Assembly (NCBI RefSeq): GCF_029227915.1
Contig: NC_079883.1
Coordinates: 14,012,001-14,076,000 of the forward strand
Length of the DNA stretch: 64,000 nt
Reading direction: 5' to 3'
Source: Hydractinia symbiolongicarpus
Lineage: Eukaryota > Cnidaria > Hydrozoa > Anthoathecata > Hydractiniidae
The notes beneath the pieces were generated by a model, which was given only the letters and a program-made list of their open reading frames with translations, was not told the DNA's origin and ran no database searches. Shown here piece after piece: positions 51,096 through 61,282 of this stretch. Within the stretch, counting starts at the first letter, position 1, and each line of letters begins with the position of its first letter. A program made the translations under genes and the position numbers.

Positions 51096-51440
51096 ATGTT
51101 GCATATCATCGAGTTTCCTTTAATAACTCCCTTTACTAATGCAAAACTTGAACACATATTTAGTATAATGAATAAAGTCAAAACAAATGTTAGAGATAAG
51201 TCGAGAACGACTAGAAGTGTGTCTGAGAGTTGCGAAGAAGAGAAAAAAATTGAAGATTTCAATCCTCATCAGAGTGTTCAAGCGTGGTATAACCAGAGAG
51301 TCCGCAGAATATCTGCTGCTAAGCCACACAAGTACCCAGTCAAACGAAAGAAGACTGGTGATAATTCAGGCAATGCTTTAGATATTGTGAAATATACTCT
51401 TTCAGACTTAGAAGACGAATCATCAGAATCAGATATCTAA
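51096..51440 (+). pseudogene. hAT transposase C-terminal dimerisation fragment
   Basis: ITPFTNAKLEHIFSIMNKVK, followed by VRD and an acidic tail ending at TAA, fits the hAT C-terminal pattern P-x-S-N-A-x-x-E-R-x-F-S-x-M-x-x-x-K. Upstream sequence (50800-51090) is broken by stops, so the catalytic part is not readable. The 115 codons themselves are open. Confidence 0.55.
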
Positions 51441-51884
51441 TCATTTTTGAACCAATGTTTATTTTTTTAATATTTCTTTGGTACCTACGTACAAAGTTTT
51501 TTTTGTTTTTTGTTTTACACAAGCACACACTTGCAGTCAGTATTCTTTTCTAAACAATATCAACGACCAGCTGGTGTCGTATTGATTAAAATTCCTCTTA
51601 TTGCCTTTTTTTTAAACAAACTTTGTTTTCCTTAAATTTTGTTTTCATCACATCAAAATAAGGTAAATAAAAAACAGCATTTTACTAAAAAGACTTTATT
51701 TTTTGTGAAAACAACTTTTATCAGTATACTGTATTCAACTTGCGTTGTAATGTTCACAAAGCTGGTTAAGAACCTCTGAAACAATAATTACATTTTGAAT
51801 TTTTTCTTACAGATGGCTATAAAAATAAACTTATTTCATTTTTGCAACATTATTTCAGCTATCAGAGAAAAGAAAGTTAAAACT

Positions 51885-51945
51885 GAGAGAGTTGCTAGCT
51901 CAGACGCTCTGTTCTAGTGTTTGGGGTTCAAGAGTTTAAACGTCC
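51885..51945 (+). repeat. Degenerate tRNA-like SINE head
   Basis: GCTAGCTCAGACGCTCTG resembles an A box and GGGGTTCAAGAG a B box, about 30 bases apart. More decayed than the one at 44796. Confidence 0.35.
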
Positions 51946-53019
51946 CCCACTTGTCTCCAACATAAAAAATAATAATGCAGGAAAAAGTAAAGCTCGCATG
52001 TCACAAAAAAAAAAACAAATTCTTGTCGAAAAACAAGTAGCTACTAATAAACAAGCCAATGGACATTGATCTACAGTGTTTCCACATCTAGATGGTGGTT
52101 TACTTGATTACAGTGCCTAATTATTTGCAAACCAGCTTTACTTTACTAATTCAAACCGTTGTGATAAGCTTGCTTGAAAGAAAGTTGAAGATATGGTGGC
52201 TAAACGAAAGGGAAAGTCAAATTGGTGGTGTACAAAGTGTCACATTCTTCCAGATGGTCACATACTGGTCATATGTTGTGAAAGATGATTGCATAGCAGC
52301 ATTTTGAATGAGCTAACTTGCCTTCAAGACAAAAAGCAAAATAATGGTTTTAAAAATATGCAAGCTAGTTTGTAACGTGTACGTGTAGTATCAGGTTTTA
52401 TTTTGTTTTTTCTCTACTAATTTCAGTTGTTTGCGGTAATGTTAACTTTGCATCATCAATATTTATTTTTGACCTTTAGTAATCAAGTCAACGTGTGGCG
52501 AAGAAGAATAAGAGACATTATATATTGTACACAGGCAAATGTAGAGGAAAAGAAAAATATCAAAAAGCTGGGAATTACTGAGTTTTGCAGAAATCATAAT
52601 CCTGATTTAATTACACTGTATTGTGGCTAGCGAAAATCTCCTTCTGGAGAAGCAGCCCACAAGGCCACTAGTACTAACAAAATGTCTTTAAAGCACTAAG
52701 AGAAACAATGGAAGTTGAAGATGACAACGAATACACAAAGTCGTGAATATTTAATGGAGCATGCTGGCTATCAGGGTTTTTTCATCCAAGATACCCAAGC
52801 TGCTCCTAACATAGTAAGAGATGACATATGGCACGGTTCTAGTCGCATGATCACTATGAACAGAGCTTCTTACAATTTTAGAGTTCTCTAGTCGATTACG
52901 CTCGTAAAATATTCACTTAGGCAAAAGAGCAATGGAAAAGTATTGTTTTAGATGTTTTGCTGATGTCCGCAGTGCATATACAAAAAAATTTTCAAACAAA
53001 AATTAGGTATACCCATTGT

Positions 53020-53070
53020 CTTCATTATATAGAACTTGAAACACTGATCAAGAAAATGTACTTCTGATGA
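53020..53070 (+). repeat. Dispersed repeat copy (shared with 56180-56215)
   Basis: The two places share CTTGAAAC then CTGATCAAGAAAATGTA, with TATAGA just before. Both are followed by a TGATGACG-containing segment. Confidence 0.5.
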
Positions 53071-53858
53071 CGTTGTCAACCTGTCCATTCTAAATCGGAT
53101 TCGGCGACCCAGGTTTTGGGAAACTTACCCAAATTGGTCTCAGGTGGTCCCTAGTTATACCTACACGAGAAATGATGTCGGTTATTTCCAGCTATTTCCA
53201 AGATATAAAGCCTTAAACATAAAAGTGCAATGCAATGGCTTCGCTAATACTAAAAATGCTATTGATGTTACATTAATGCTATTGACATTGTGCCGTAACC
53301 TCAGAAAATTTTAAATTTAAGACATAACTTTTCTGGCTAAATCAAAAAAAAGGACACATCTACTTTGCATGTTGCAGACAGACAGTCCTACGGTCCTATG
53401 TTGGATGAAAATTTGGTAAGCTATAAACTGTTTTTGTAAGGTTTCAAAACTGAATGTTAGAAATTCTTTCTGGACTGATTTGGATAAAAAGATTCATGAA
53501 AAGAAACAGACTTAGTGACAAGGATGCTGCAATGATTAGTACGTAAAGCAAACACATCGAATCCATTTATCATTTTTGACTTCCACGATCCATTGGAACA
53601 TTGACGGTACACTTTTTATAGGAAACGGCGTTTATAATTTGACGGCGCATGATGTAGTAAAATGGTGCTAAATCCCAATTGACAAAATCTGAGTTTGTCA
53701 ATGAACTCTGTTCCATTTGGAGAGATGGCAGGAAAAAAAGTGCTATTAATGGATTTAGAAGGGATATGGCTAATTGACAGAACCATGCATCCAAAGCAAC
53801 GCTTGGACCCAAGATTGTTGGCGAAATATGGAAAAAAGTGGTAAAGCTCTTGATTGGT

Positions 53859-54060
53859 CTAAATTGTCAGACAGGTACATTGTTTTCTTTTGTGACTGAT
53901 ACAAATGGATAAATCTGTTGAATAAACATCTTGACGGATCTTTTTTGTACTTTTAGACAAATGCGGGTCTTCCTCAAAATCAAGTCTCAACATCATTGTA
54001 AATTCCCCAATTGCAGAATTCCTAAGCAGAATCTCCTTTATCATTACCTAATACAACACC
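53859..54060 (-). pseudogene. Fragment related to the Harbinger copy at 58.0 kb
   Basis: On the minus strand a stretch of about 40 bases (TTGATTTTGAGGAAGACCC region) matches the segment just upstream of the transposase remnant at 58040-58080. Translated it gives DFEEDP, also seen there. No catalytic motif is visible. Confidence 0.3.
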
Positions 54061-55430
54061 TACAACCATACCTAATGTAAGTATATCTCCATTATCCCTG
54101 CCAGGCAGGACTTGTGATGAAACTAATGAAATGAGTATCTTGCTGGAGCGGCCTAGACCATATCCATATCCAGCACCTACAGGCTTCTGCTGGATTCCAA
54201 ATGGATGGAAGTTGTCACCAATTAACCAGTTCACCCTAAAATTAGGTGAGGTATTTGAAGAGCTGTTCCTTGATAAAGTAAAAGGTTCAGTAGATCAGCC
54301 TAAGAAAAGAAGACAAAAGTATGATCTTCGCAGAAAGGTGAAATATTATTTAAGAATAAGTACATTAATGATTTTGCATTTCACATTAAAAATAACTAAT
54401 TGATTGTCCATGTTGGTTATTACGCAAAAAGAGCAGCTGGAAAAACTTGAGCAAAATGCCTGAGACAAAGAAGAGCAAAGGCATTGTTAAGAAAAGAAGA
54501 AAGAGAAAGGAAGAAACAACAACATCCAATTGCCTAGTTTGTACATAACGCGATTTTTGTATAATGAAAACGGTGTTGCTGCAGGATTGGAGATAAAATG
54601 TCTGCAAAAAAAAGTTGGGGACATTTGACTCCTTCGGGAAATTAAAAAAAACGAGTTCGGAACAGCTTTAGGGAAAGATATAGATACCTTCGCTGTCCAA
54701 AATGTAATCTGTGGGCCATTAACTGCTACTTTTTTGGGTGGTGGCAAATGGGAGTTTCCACAGTATCCGAAAGTTCAAGAATTGTTCGAAAGGATAAAAA
54801 AAAGAACAGAGAAGCAATGCACGTTTCCGAATGATGCAAATGGTAGAGTAATTCAAATGAAATGTAGTTGCTGCATAACTGCTAGTAAAATAAAAGCTGA
54901 AGGTTTCAAGGCCATTTTTACCACACAATACTTCAATTCCCTGTTATATTTTATCAGTTATCAGTTATTGCCGCTCTTTGAAATTATTGACGGTTGCAGT
55001 TCTAATGTTCAAAAAGATAAAAGAAGGCACAAAATCACTACGTACATCTCATGCGTAACCATTAGATCTTAAGTGCGTAACAAACTATTTTAATAATTGT
55101 ACAGGGTGTTATAATCATTACGCACCCGCCTTAAAAATATGATTAGAGTTTCTTCGACCTAATCATTACGCATTATATTTGTGTGAAAAAGTGCATGATA
55201 GCGCTTGCATACAGTCCTCATATTTGGTGAATATGTTACAAGAAACTAATTTTGCATGAATAAAAAAAGAGCTGCGTAACGCAGCCATAGTTTATGATTA
55301 TTAAAAAAGTGCATAACGATTACCTCATCTGACTATACACAGAAAAAAATGCCAGTTCAGTGCTATTTTGTTCTTTCATTCCAAAAAATATATGAATAAA
55401 TCTTAATAACTAGTTTGGCCTAGATATAGC
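54061..55430. other. Unassigned stretch with short ORFs
   Basis: ORFs at 54131-54403 (starts MSILLERPRPYPYPAPTG) and 54734-55072 (starts MGGGKWEFPQYPKVQELF) have protein-like composition. The second contains a CSCC cluster. Neither is recognised. They may be exons or frames of a decayed transposon. Confidence 0.3.
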
Positions 55431-55560
55431 CAGTCAGGAAAATCCTCTTAATTAGGCTGTATAGTTAAATTTCGAGACCTTCTAAATAGGCTGTATCATA
55501 GAGCTTAATTAGGTGACATACATCTAAATTAGGAGGTAGAAAGAGTTTTTCCCTGATTTC
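55430..55560. repeat. TTAGGCTGTAT repeat cluster, possible element end
   Basis: Three loose direct repeats of about 20 bases (TTAATTAGGCTGTAT, CTAAATAGGCTGTATCA, TTAATTAGGTGACAT). Parts reappear inverted at 60120-60220 (TAGGCTGTATCA, AAATCCTCTTAA). It may be the left end of a 4.7-kb composite element. Confidence 0.35.
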
Positions 55561-56620
55561 TCAAAAAATGTAAATTTTAGCAGAGTCACCGCTGCAGCTT
55601 TTTCGTCGTCAGTCTGACCACTACATTATAAAAAAAGAATGGTATTTCTAGCATCACAGGTTTAAAAGATATGGAATAAAGAATGCTTGAAATCGTGAGC
55701 CTGGTGTCAAATAGCGTCAAATAGTGTCAAGCAGTTTCATTTGACGCAACTCTTTGTTCGAATTCATAATGGCAGCAACGTGAAAAAAAACTTGGCTGCT
55801 GTGAAGATGGTTGTGTTGTTGCTATCCAAAGTGAAATTTAATTTCAAACAATGAAAATGTCAATTTTTGATGAAAAACTAAATGAAATAAACGCTGGTCA
55901 TAATCGCAGTAGCACTGGTGATGCAGTGAGAACGGCTTCAAATGAAAATAACACAAAAATGTATAAAAAAATGCAAGGGGGTGTTAATTTAATTACCAAA
56001 TCAAACGTTGAAGAGGCAAACTCAGAAGTGGTTCATTTTTGAAATTAACAACAAATGATGAATTATATTTAGAATTTTATAGAGAGAAAGAAAGTGTTTC
56101 GACAAGATTTTCCACATCAAAAGAATTGATGCAACAACACTTTTTTTAAAAAATTTGTATATCTATTGCCTTTATCGTATAGATCTTGAAACGCTGATCA
56201 AGAAAATGTATAGGATCATGTATCTTTGACAAACGGTTGCAGAGATATTAAGGATTAAAGATTTTTTTGATGACGTCATTAAGGGCCCATTTTTTTCAAC
56301 AAAATATCTGGCTACGAATACCACAAATACCACCATTTTCAGAATTTTTTCATTTTTTTCAGTCTTTTGTGGTACTTGTATCTGAATTTCTTTGCCTTCC
56401 TGGGGAAGCAAGGCAAACGTAGTAGTGGTGGTACTCATAGCTAAACTAACCTGGACTTCCAGTGTAAACCTTCATGCTGCGACTACCAACTTTCCGCCAT
56501 TTTATTCTGATAAAATGCGGCAAACGTAGTAATTTATTTGCAAAAAGTTACCATAATTAAAATAATTATTTTAAAATTATGCTTGTTGGGTAGTAACATA
56601 ATTAATACATTATATAAACA

Positions 56621-57495
56621 GTGCGGCAATCAAATCAAAACAAATACATGTGCACTTTTTTTGTCAATAATACAAAAGTGATTATGAACAATTATGATGG
56701 AGAATTTTCAACAATTGATAAAAGTATATTTCCAAACAGAAATTTAGAAGAAGAAAGAACCTGGATACCACCATTGAAGCTGAAATTGCCACCTGTTACA
56801 ACATCCACAACAACAATAAAAAAGAACAAAGGTAAAAAAAGGAGTTCGACCTTCGTCCCTCCTACAAACGCATGAAGTGCCAAGTGATTCAAAACAACCC
56901 GAAAATAATGAAAAAGAGGTATTCCCCTTTTATTGGAGGGCAGATCTAAACAAGGCACTGATAAGTATTTATCAAAAACATGAAGAAAAATTTGTATGGC
57001 AAATCATCGCAAATGAAATAGTGATTGAAATGAAAGCGAAGGGATATGTGAAAGACTTTCCATCATGGAAGCAGGTGGAAACTACGTGGAGAACAATGGC
57101 GAAACAAAAACCGATGATCATAATCGCCAATCAGGTAATGATAGAAAAACATGCGTTTATTATAATAAGTTGAATCACATTCTCTGAAATAAACCAAACG
57201 TCACCCCTGCCGTCACTGTAAGCTCATCAGGAGAGGGAAACACTATTTCCAAACGGACACTCTCTGTCGACGACGACGAAGCTGATTTGGATTTTGATGA
57301 TACGGAGTTAGTTGCACAACCCACCAAGAAGAAGAAATATACATCCACAGCTACGGAAGCCTCCAACTCCATCTTGATGTGGCTTTAATTTTATGAAAAA
57401 AAAAGAAGAACGGGAGCGTCAGAAAGAATTCAAGAAAGAAGAAATGCACAATGAAAAAATGGCTATATTTAAACAGTTAATTGACAAATTATAAT
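56621..57495 (+). pseudogene. Harbinger-associated Myb/SANT-like protein, frameshifted
   Basis: The core around 56930-57110 reads KALISIYQKHEEKF, IEMKAKGY and SWKQVETTWRTM, the pattern of the Myb/SANT-like DNA-binding protein encoded by PIF/Harbinger elements. The frame shifts near 56870 and near 57110 (continuing NRQSGNDRKTCVYYN in another frame), has an in-frame stop near 57205, and shifts again near 57390 before a charged end (KQLIDKL, TAA at about 57493). Broken, so not functional. It is convergent with the transposase remnant. Confidence 0.6.
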
Positions 57496-57539
57496 TTTTA
57501 ATTAGTTGAAATATTGAGTAACAAATCACATTAACAATT

Positions 57540-58080
57540 TTACAATGTCTTTTCATTTCCTTTCTGCATCTGTTGATGAAGAACCATAGCACACAAAATG
57601 ATTATTTCTTCCTCGGAATCAACACAGAAATCTACAAATTTGTCTTCGCAGAGACGTATATCTTCTTTTAAACAAAAATTATGAAGTTTGCACACATCCA
57701 GTATATAACTACACAAATGATTCAAATCTTTGATTTCAACTAATTTGAATCGAGGAAAACGTCCTTTAAGTAAAGCAAATGCCCGTTCGATGACATTGCG
57801 TGTAACAGATCGTGCGTAATTGTATGCAGCATATTGTATGCAGCATCACCAACTAAGTAGGACCCTTTGAGGACCATCAACAGTGGGTTGTGTGTGATGC
57901 GTTTCTTTAAATCACTGTTTTCAAATATGCGCGCATTATGACTGGATCCAGGAAATCCAAAAAACAATCTCTAAAACATTTTAAATGGTCACAAGTTCCT
58001 TGCAAAATAATAGATGGAAATTGTTTTCTGTTAATGTAAAATTTGGGATCTTCCTCAAATCAAAGTTTGACGTGCATTGT
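57540..58080 (-). pseudogene. PIF/Harbinger (DDE_Tnp_4) transposase, frameshifted
   Basis: Readable blocks in order: FPSIILQGTCDH, GFPGSSHNARIF, GSYLVGDAAY, then after a frame change VIERAFALLKGRFPRF, SYILDVCKLHNFC and a short C-terminus ending at 57540. The normally conserved Asp of GS-x-HD-x-R is Asn here. Frame breaks lie near 57965 and near 57810, where GTATGCAGCATATT is partly duplicated. The first third of the protein is missing. Confidence 0.65.
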
Positions 58081-59040
58081 AATAATGGCTTCACAAATTT
58101 AATATAAGATATTGACGTTAAAGTAGTATTATTGACGTCGCGCAGTAACGTGAAAAGAAGGCGACTTCAAAAAAAAATAAACATATCCGCTATGATCGTC
58201 ACATACACTTTGTATTATTATATAAGATATACAGTATTTCTTTATGGAATATATTCAGTTGAGCTGTGGCTTGAGACCAGTACACACTTCTCAATCTTTG
58301 TGTACGTCACATATCAGGTAGTGGGGATAGTAACACATTTTCAGATGTTTTGTTGTCAAATTATGTTAATAATATCACCATTATTGATAATAACTATACT
58401 GATACTGAGAGTAACAATAACAATACTGATGTTATTGATAATGATGTTGTAAACACACAATTACGGACACATTCAATTACGAACACTTTAGTAAATTAAA
58501 TTTTTCACCACCTAAACTTGTATTTCCAACTTTATTTCACGATGTCTTGCCTCTCATACTCAAAGCCGTTATGATTTATAAGTTTCGTTCAATTTGCCTC
58601 GCTGTTTCGTACCAAAACAATGTATTTAAAAACTCGCTTCTTTTCGCTGATTTTCGGTTTCACTCAACTAACTTATTCTAACAAATAATTTTATATCTTA
58701 TTAATGGAGGTAATTTATTTATTTTTTTATTTTATTATATAATAGGTATCCTAACATAAAAATATATGAGAGATTTTTAGCGACCTGGAATTTTGGCCTC
58801 TGAAAAAAAAGCAAAATGTTATGGCAAAATCACTGTTTTTTCTCGTAGTTTTTATATTTTCACAATATGATTAAAATTTTAAATATAGTGTTATTTATGA
58901 CCTCTCCTTCTGTACATCATTTCCTTTTATGATTTTATGTTATATAATCTGTCTTTGCTTCAATACCATGTATTTCGCAATTATTTTTAGCCAATAAGCT
59001 TGGGTAAAATCGGCCCAAACCAAAAATAAAAAAGTGTTAC
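58081..59040. other. AT-rich gap, nothing recognised
   Basis: A 106-codon ORF at 58132-58452 is dominated by Ile/Thr/Tyr from AT-rich repeats and is not considered a gene. Confidence 0.45.
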
Positions 59041-59049
59041 TGTGGAAAG

Positions 59050-59176
59050 TTTATCATTTCTTGAACATGATAGTTTAGCAGGCGACGTTTCGGGAGATCC
59101 TTCTCCCATCATCGGGCAAAGTAAAGGATCTCCCGAAACGTCGCCTACTAAACTATCATGTTCAAGAAATGATAAA
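59050..59176. repeat. Long hairpin: 53-bp arms, 21-nt loop
   Basis: Left arm 59050-59102 and right arm 59124-59176 are exact complements except one base (AGCAGG against AGTAGG). The arm contains GCGACGTTTCGGGAGATCC. It is either a fold-back duplication of a repeat end or a long-stem hairpin. Confidence 0.85.
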
Positions 59177-59400
59177 TGATGAAATGATTGTAACAACACC
59201 AACCAATCTTCTCACTGCAGCAAGCCCTGCCACCTCCACTCCAACAACACATGTAAATCCTCTCATTGAAGCAGGTATTATCCCAGCATCTTCGGTTGAT
59301 GCCTTTTTCTTTCCAGCACCAAAGCCTAACTATCCTGGAGTCTTTGGCTGATGCCTTTATCTTTTCAGCAACAAAACCTAACAAACAAAAGAACTGAACT
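59177..59400 (+). pseudogene. Possible pogo/jerky-type DDE transposase C-terminus
   Basis: LIEAGIIPASSVDAFFFPAP resembles the proline-rich tail after a DDE domain in jerky/CENP-B-like transposases. A 42-base segment is tandemly duplicated (SSVDAFFFPAPKPN, then after a stop SLADAFIFSATKPN). Only the tail is present. Confidence 0.3.
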
Positions 59401-59535
59401 GAGAGTTCTCACAAGCAACGAGCATCGACAAGTGTTTCCAGAGAAGGTGGAGAAGAAGAGTTAGGAAGAGTTAGAAGAGAAGGCAAAAGAAAAAAGAAAA
59501 AGGAGAGAGAACGAAAAAAACTAAGTAAAGAAGCT

Positions 59536-59859
59536 ATGCAGTCCGAAAAAAAGAGAGAAAAAATGGATATGTTAAAAATTCGATGTGTGCGACAGAAAAG
59601 AACAATAATATTGTACAAAAGTGGTGACAGCAAGTTGGATGACAGCCAAGAAAATGAGATAGTTGAAAAGACGAAGAGTAAGTACAAAAGTAGCAGCGAG
59701 GAAGAATTTGAGCGTGAGCCGCACTGTGCTATCTGCAACAGAATCATCTGGATTGGTTGCAATAAGTGCTTATCACGGTTCCATGGTGTTTGTGTGAAAG
59801 CTACAAAGGCAGAATTCTCAAGTGACACTTATTTATGTTACAGTTGTCGATTTGAATAA
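59536..59859 (+). CDS. PHD-like zinc finger ORF, transposon-associated
   Basis: 107 codons: a Lys/Glu/Arg-rich first half, then a C4HC3-like finger: CAIC, IGCNKC, RFHGVC, and final LCYSC, ending with TAA at 59857. The spacing fits a compact PHD finger. Such fingers occur at the C-terminus of jerky/pogo-type transposon proteins, and the preceding sequence looks like such a tail, so this is probably the end of a decayed or spliced element protein. It could also be a short stand-alone gene. Confidence 0.5.
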   Translation: MQSEKKREKMDMLKIRCVRQKRTIILYKSGDSKLDDSQENEIVEKTKSKYKSSSEEEFEREPHCAICNRIIWIGCNKCLSRFHGVCVKATKAEFSSDTYLCYSCRFE

Positions 59860-60119
59860 AAAAGATTAGCACAAAAATCTCGCTTATTTAATGTTTTGCC
59901 ATTTCCCGCTAATGATCTGTAAGGACTAAAAAATATTTTATTCGGTCAATTTTTACGTGATATTCTTAAAGACACTCTTAAGTTAAGTCAAAACTTGTTG
60001 TGAGTCAAAAGCAACACTTACTACCAGTAGGAGTAAATACAATATAGCTGCTGCTGACCCTGTGAAATACAAAAAACAGTGTGTTTTCTAAGGTCTTGTG
60101 TTCGTAAGTTGAAACAATG

Positions 60120-60220
60120 GTTCATCGTAGCGATAGTCTATTTAGGTCGTACTGCATCCTAGTTAGGATATCTCATCACGTGATACAGCCTACCGTTAAG
60201 TCCGGTAACTTTAAGAGGAT
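60120..60220. repeat. Possible right end of composite element
   Basis: Inverted relative of parts of 55430-55560: TGATACAGCCTA and TTAAGAGGATTT. The match is patchy. Confidence 0.3.
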
Positions 60221-61187
60221 TTGAGACATAAACAGAGATGAAATCCGCTTACAGCCTTCTCACGCCACCATCTTTCGTTTCAATAACACTCTACCCCGGG
60301 TTCATTGATTTCTAATGTTAACCCGCGGTCGGTCCAATGCCAATGTCTGCATTTCGTAATCTTCCGTGCTATCAAAGTTACCAGCAGGTGTCGGGTTACT
60401 TGGATAACCATACAGAATGCACCTTTAGGCTGCAAATTTCCCTATTTCAGAATGCTCATGATGATTCTATTTATAAGGTAATAACGATGAAAATAGAACA
60501 CACAAGGCCGTATCTTCGTTATCACGTTCGATTAAAAACATGCTGACACAAGGCAAGTAGATGAATAAATTTTATTTTAAAAAAAGGTGAGTGTTCTTAT
60601 TTGTGTATTATTATTTCATTTTCTTTTGCACTGTGGAAAAGTCACTTTCTTTTTCGTTTTCCACTTTTTTAGAATGCTGTCAGTTTATAAGCATAAGTCT
60701 GGCTCTTGAGCTTACTGCACGCAGTACAGCCAAGAAACGTTAGGGGCTGCTTTGAAGGAGGTGAGAAATGGTAAAACAAGGTCCGAAATAAGGCTTCGCG
60801 ATTCGCAATTTACGAACCGTTTCTCAAAAGTAACGAGTCGATGTATGAGAAAAAATTCAAAACAACGAATCACTTCTTACGCAATTTTCTATTCTATGAT
60901 TTTTTATTTACCACGATAATTACTTTTGTGTTAAAAAATGAAAGAAAATACATTCAATTGCAACATGTACACCATGTGGTCAGTTTCTTTTCAAAAGATG
61001 ACACGGTTTCTACAAAGGTATCACACTTTTATCAATTGTGAATTCATAAATGAAAGAAGTAATTGGTTAACATATGAACCAGGTTAAAAAAATGTTTTTT
61101 CGAAAAAAATGATCTTTTTCTGAGTTGTTCATTCAAAGGTTGTCTATCGTATGTGAGGTGTAAATATTTTTCATTGAATATATTTAA
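60221..61187. other. Upstream region of hAT-derived gene
   Basis: AT-rich; an ORF at 60337-60546 is not recognised. Around 60795-60830, GATTCGCAATTTACGAACC resembles 50370-50400. Confidence 0.4.
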
Positions 61188-61282
61188 ATGATGGCTTCGT
61201 TAAAAACAGTCAGAAATTGGGAAAGAGAATTCAAATCTAAATTCGATTTCGATATTGTTGGAGGCAAAGTGACGACATTGAG
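61188..61282 (+). CDS. hAT-derived gene exon 1
   Basis: Starts MMASLKTVRNWEREFKSKF and ends ACATTGAG|GTGAGA, phase 2. Confidence 0.75.

Larger units (their letters stand above)
51441..53850. other. Decayed repeat-rich stretch
   Basis: No gene recognised. Contains a weak tRNA-like stretch near 51893 and a block at 53020-53070 (CTTGAAAC then CTGATCAAGAAAATGTA) that recurs at 56180-56215. Several short ORFs (52092, 52427) match nothing I know. Confidence 0.4.

Noticed and set aside
59409-59828. 139-codon minus-strand ORF
   Set aside because: Ser/Leu-rich antisense shadow of the Lys/Glu-rich PHD-finger ORF.
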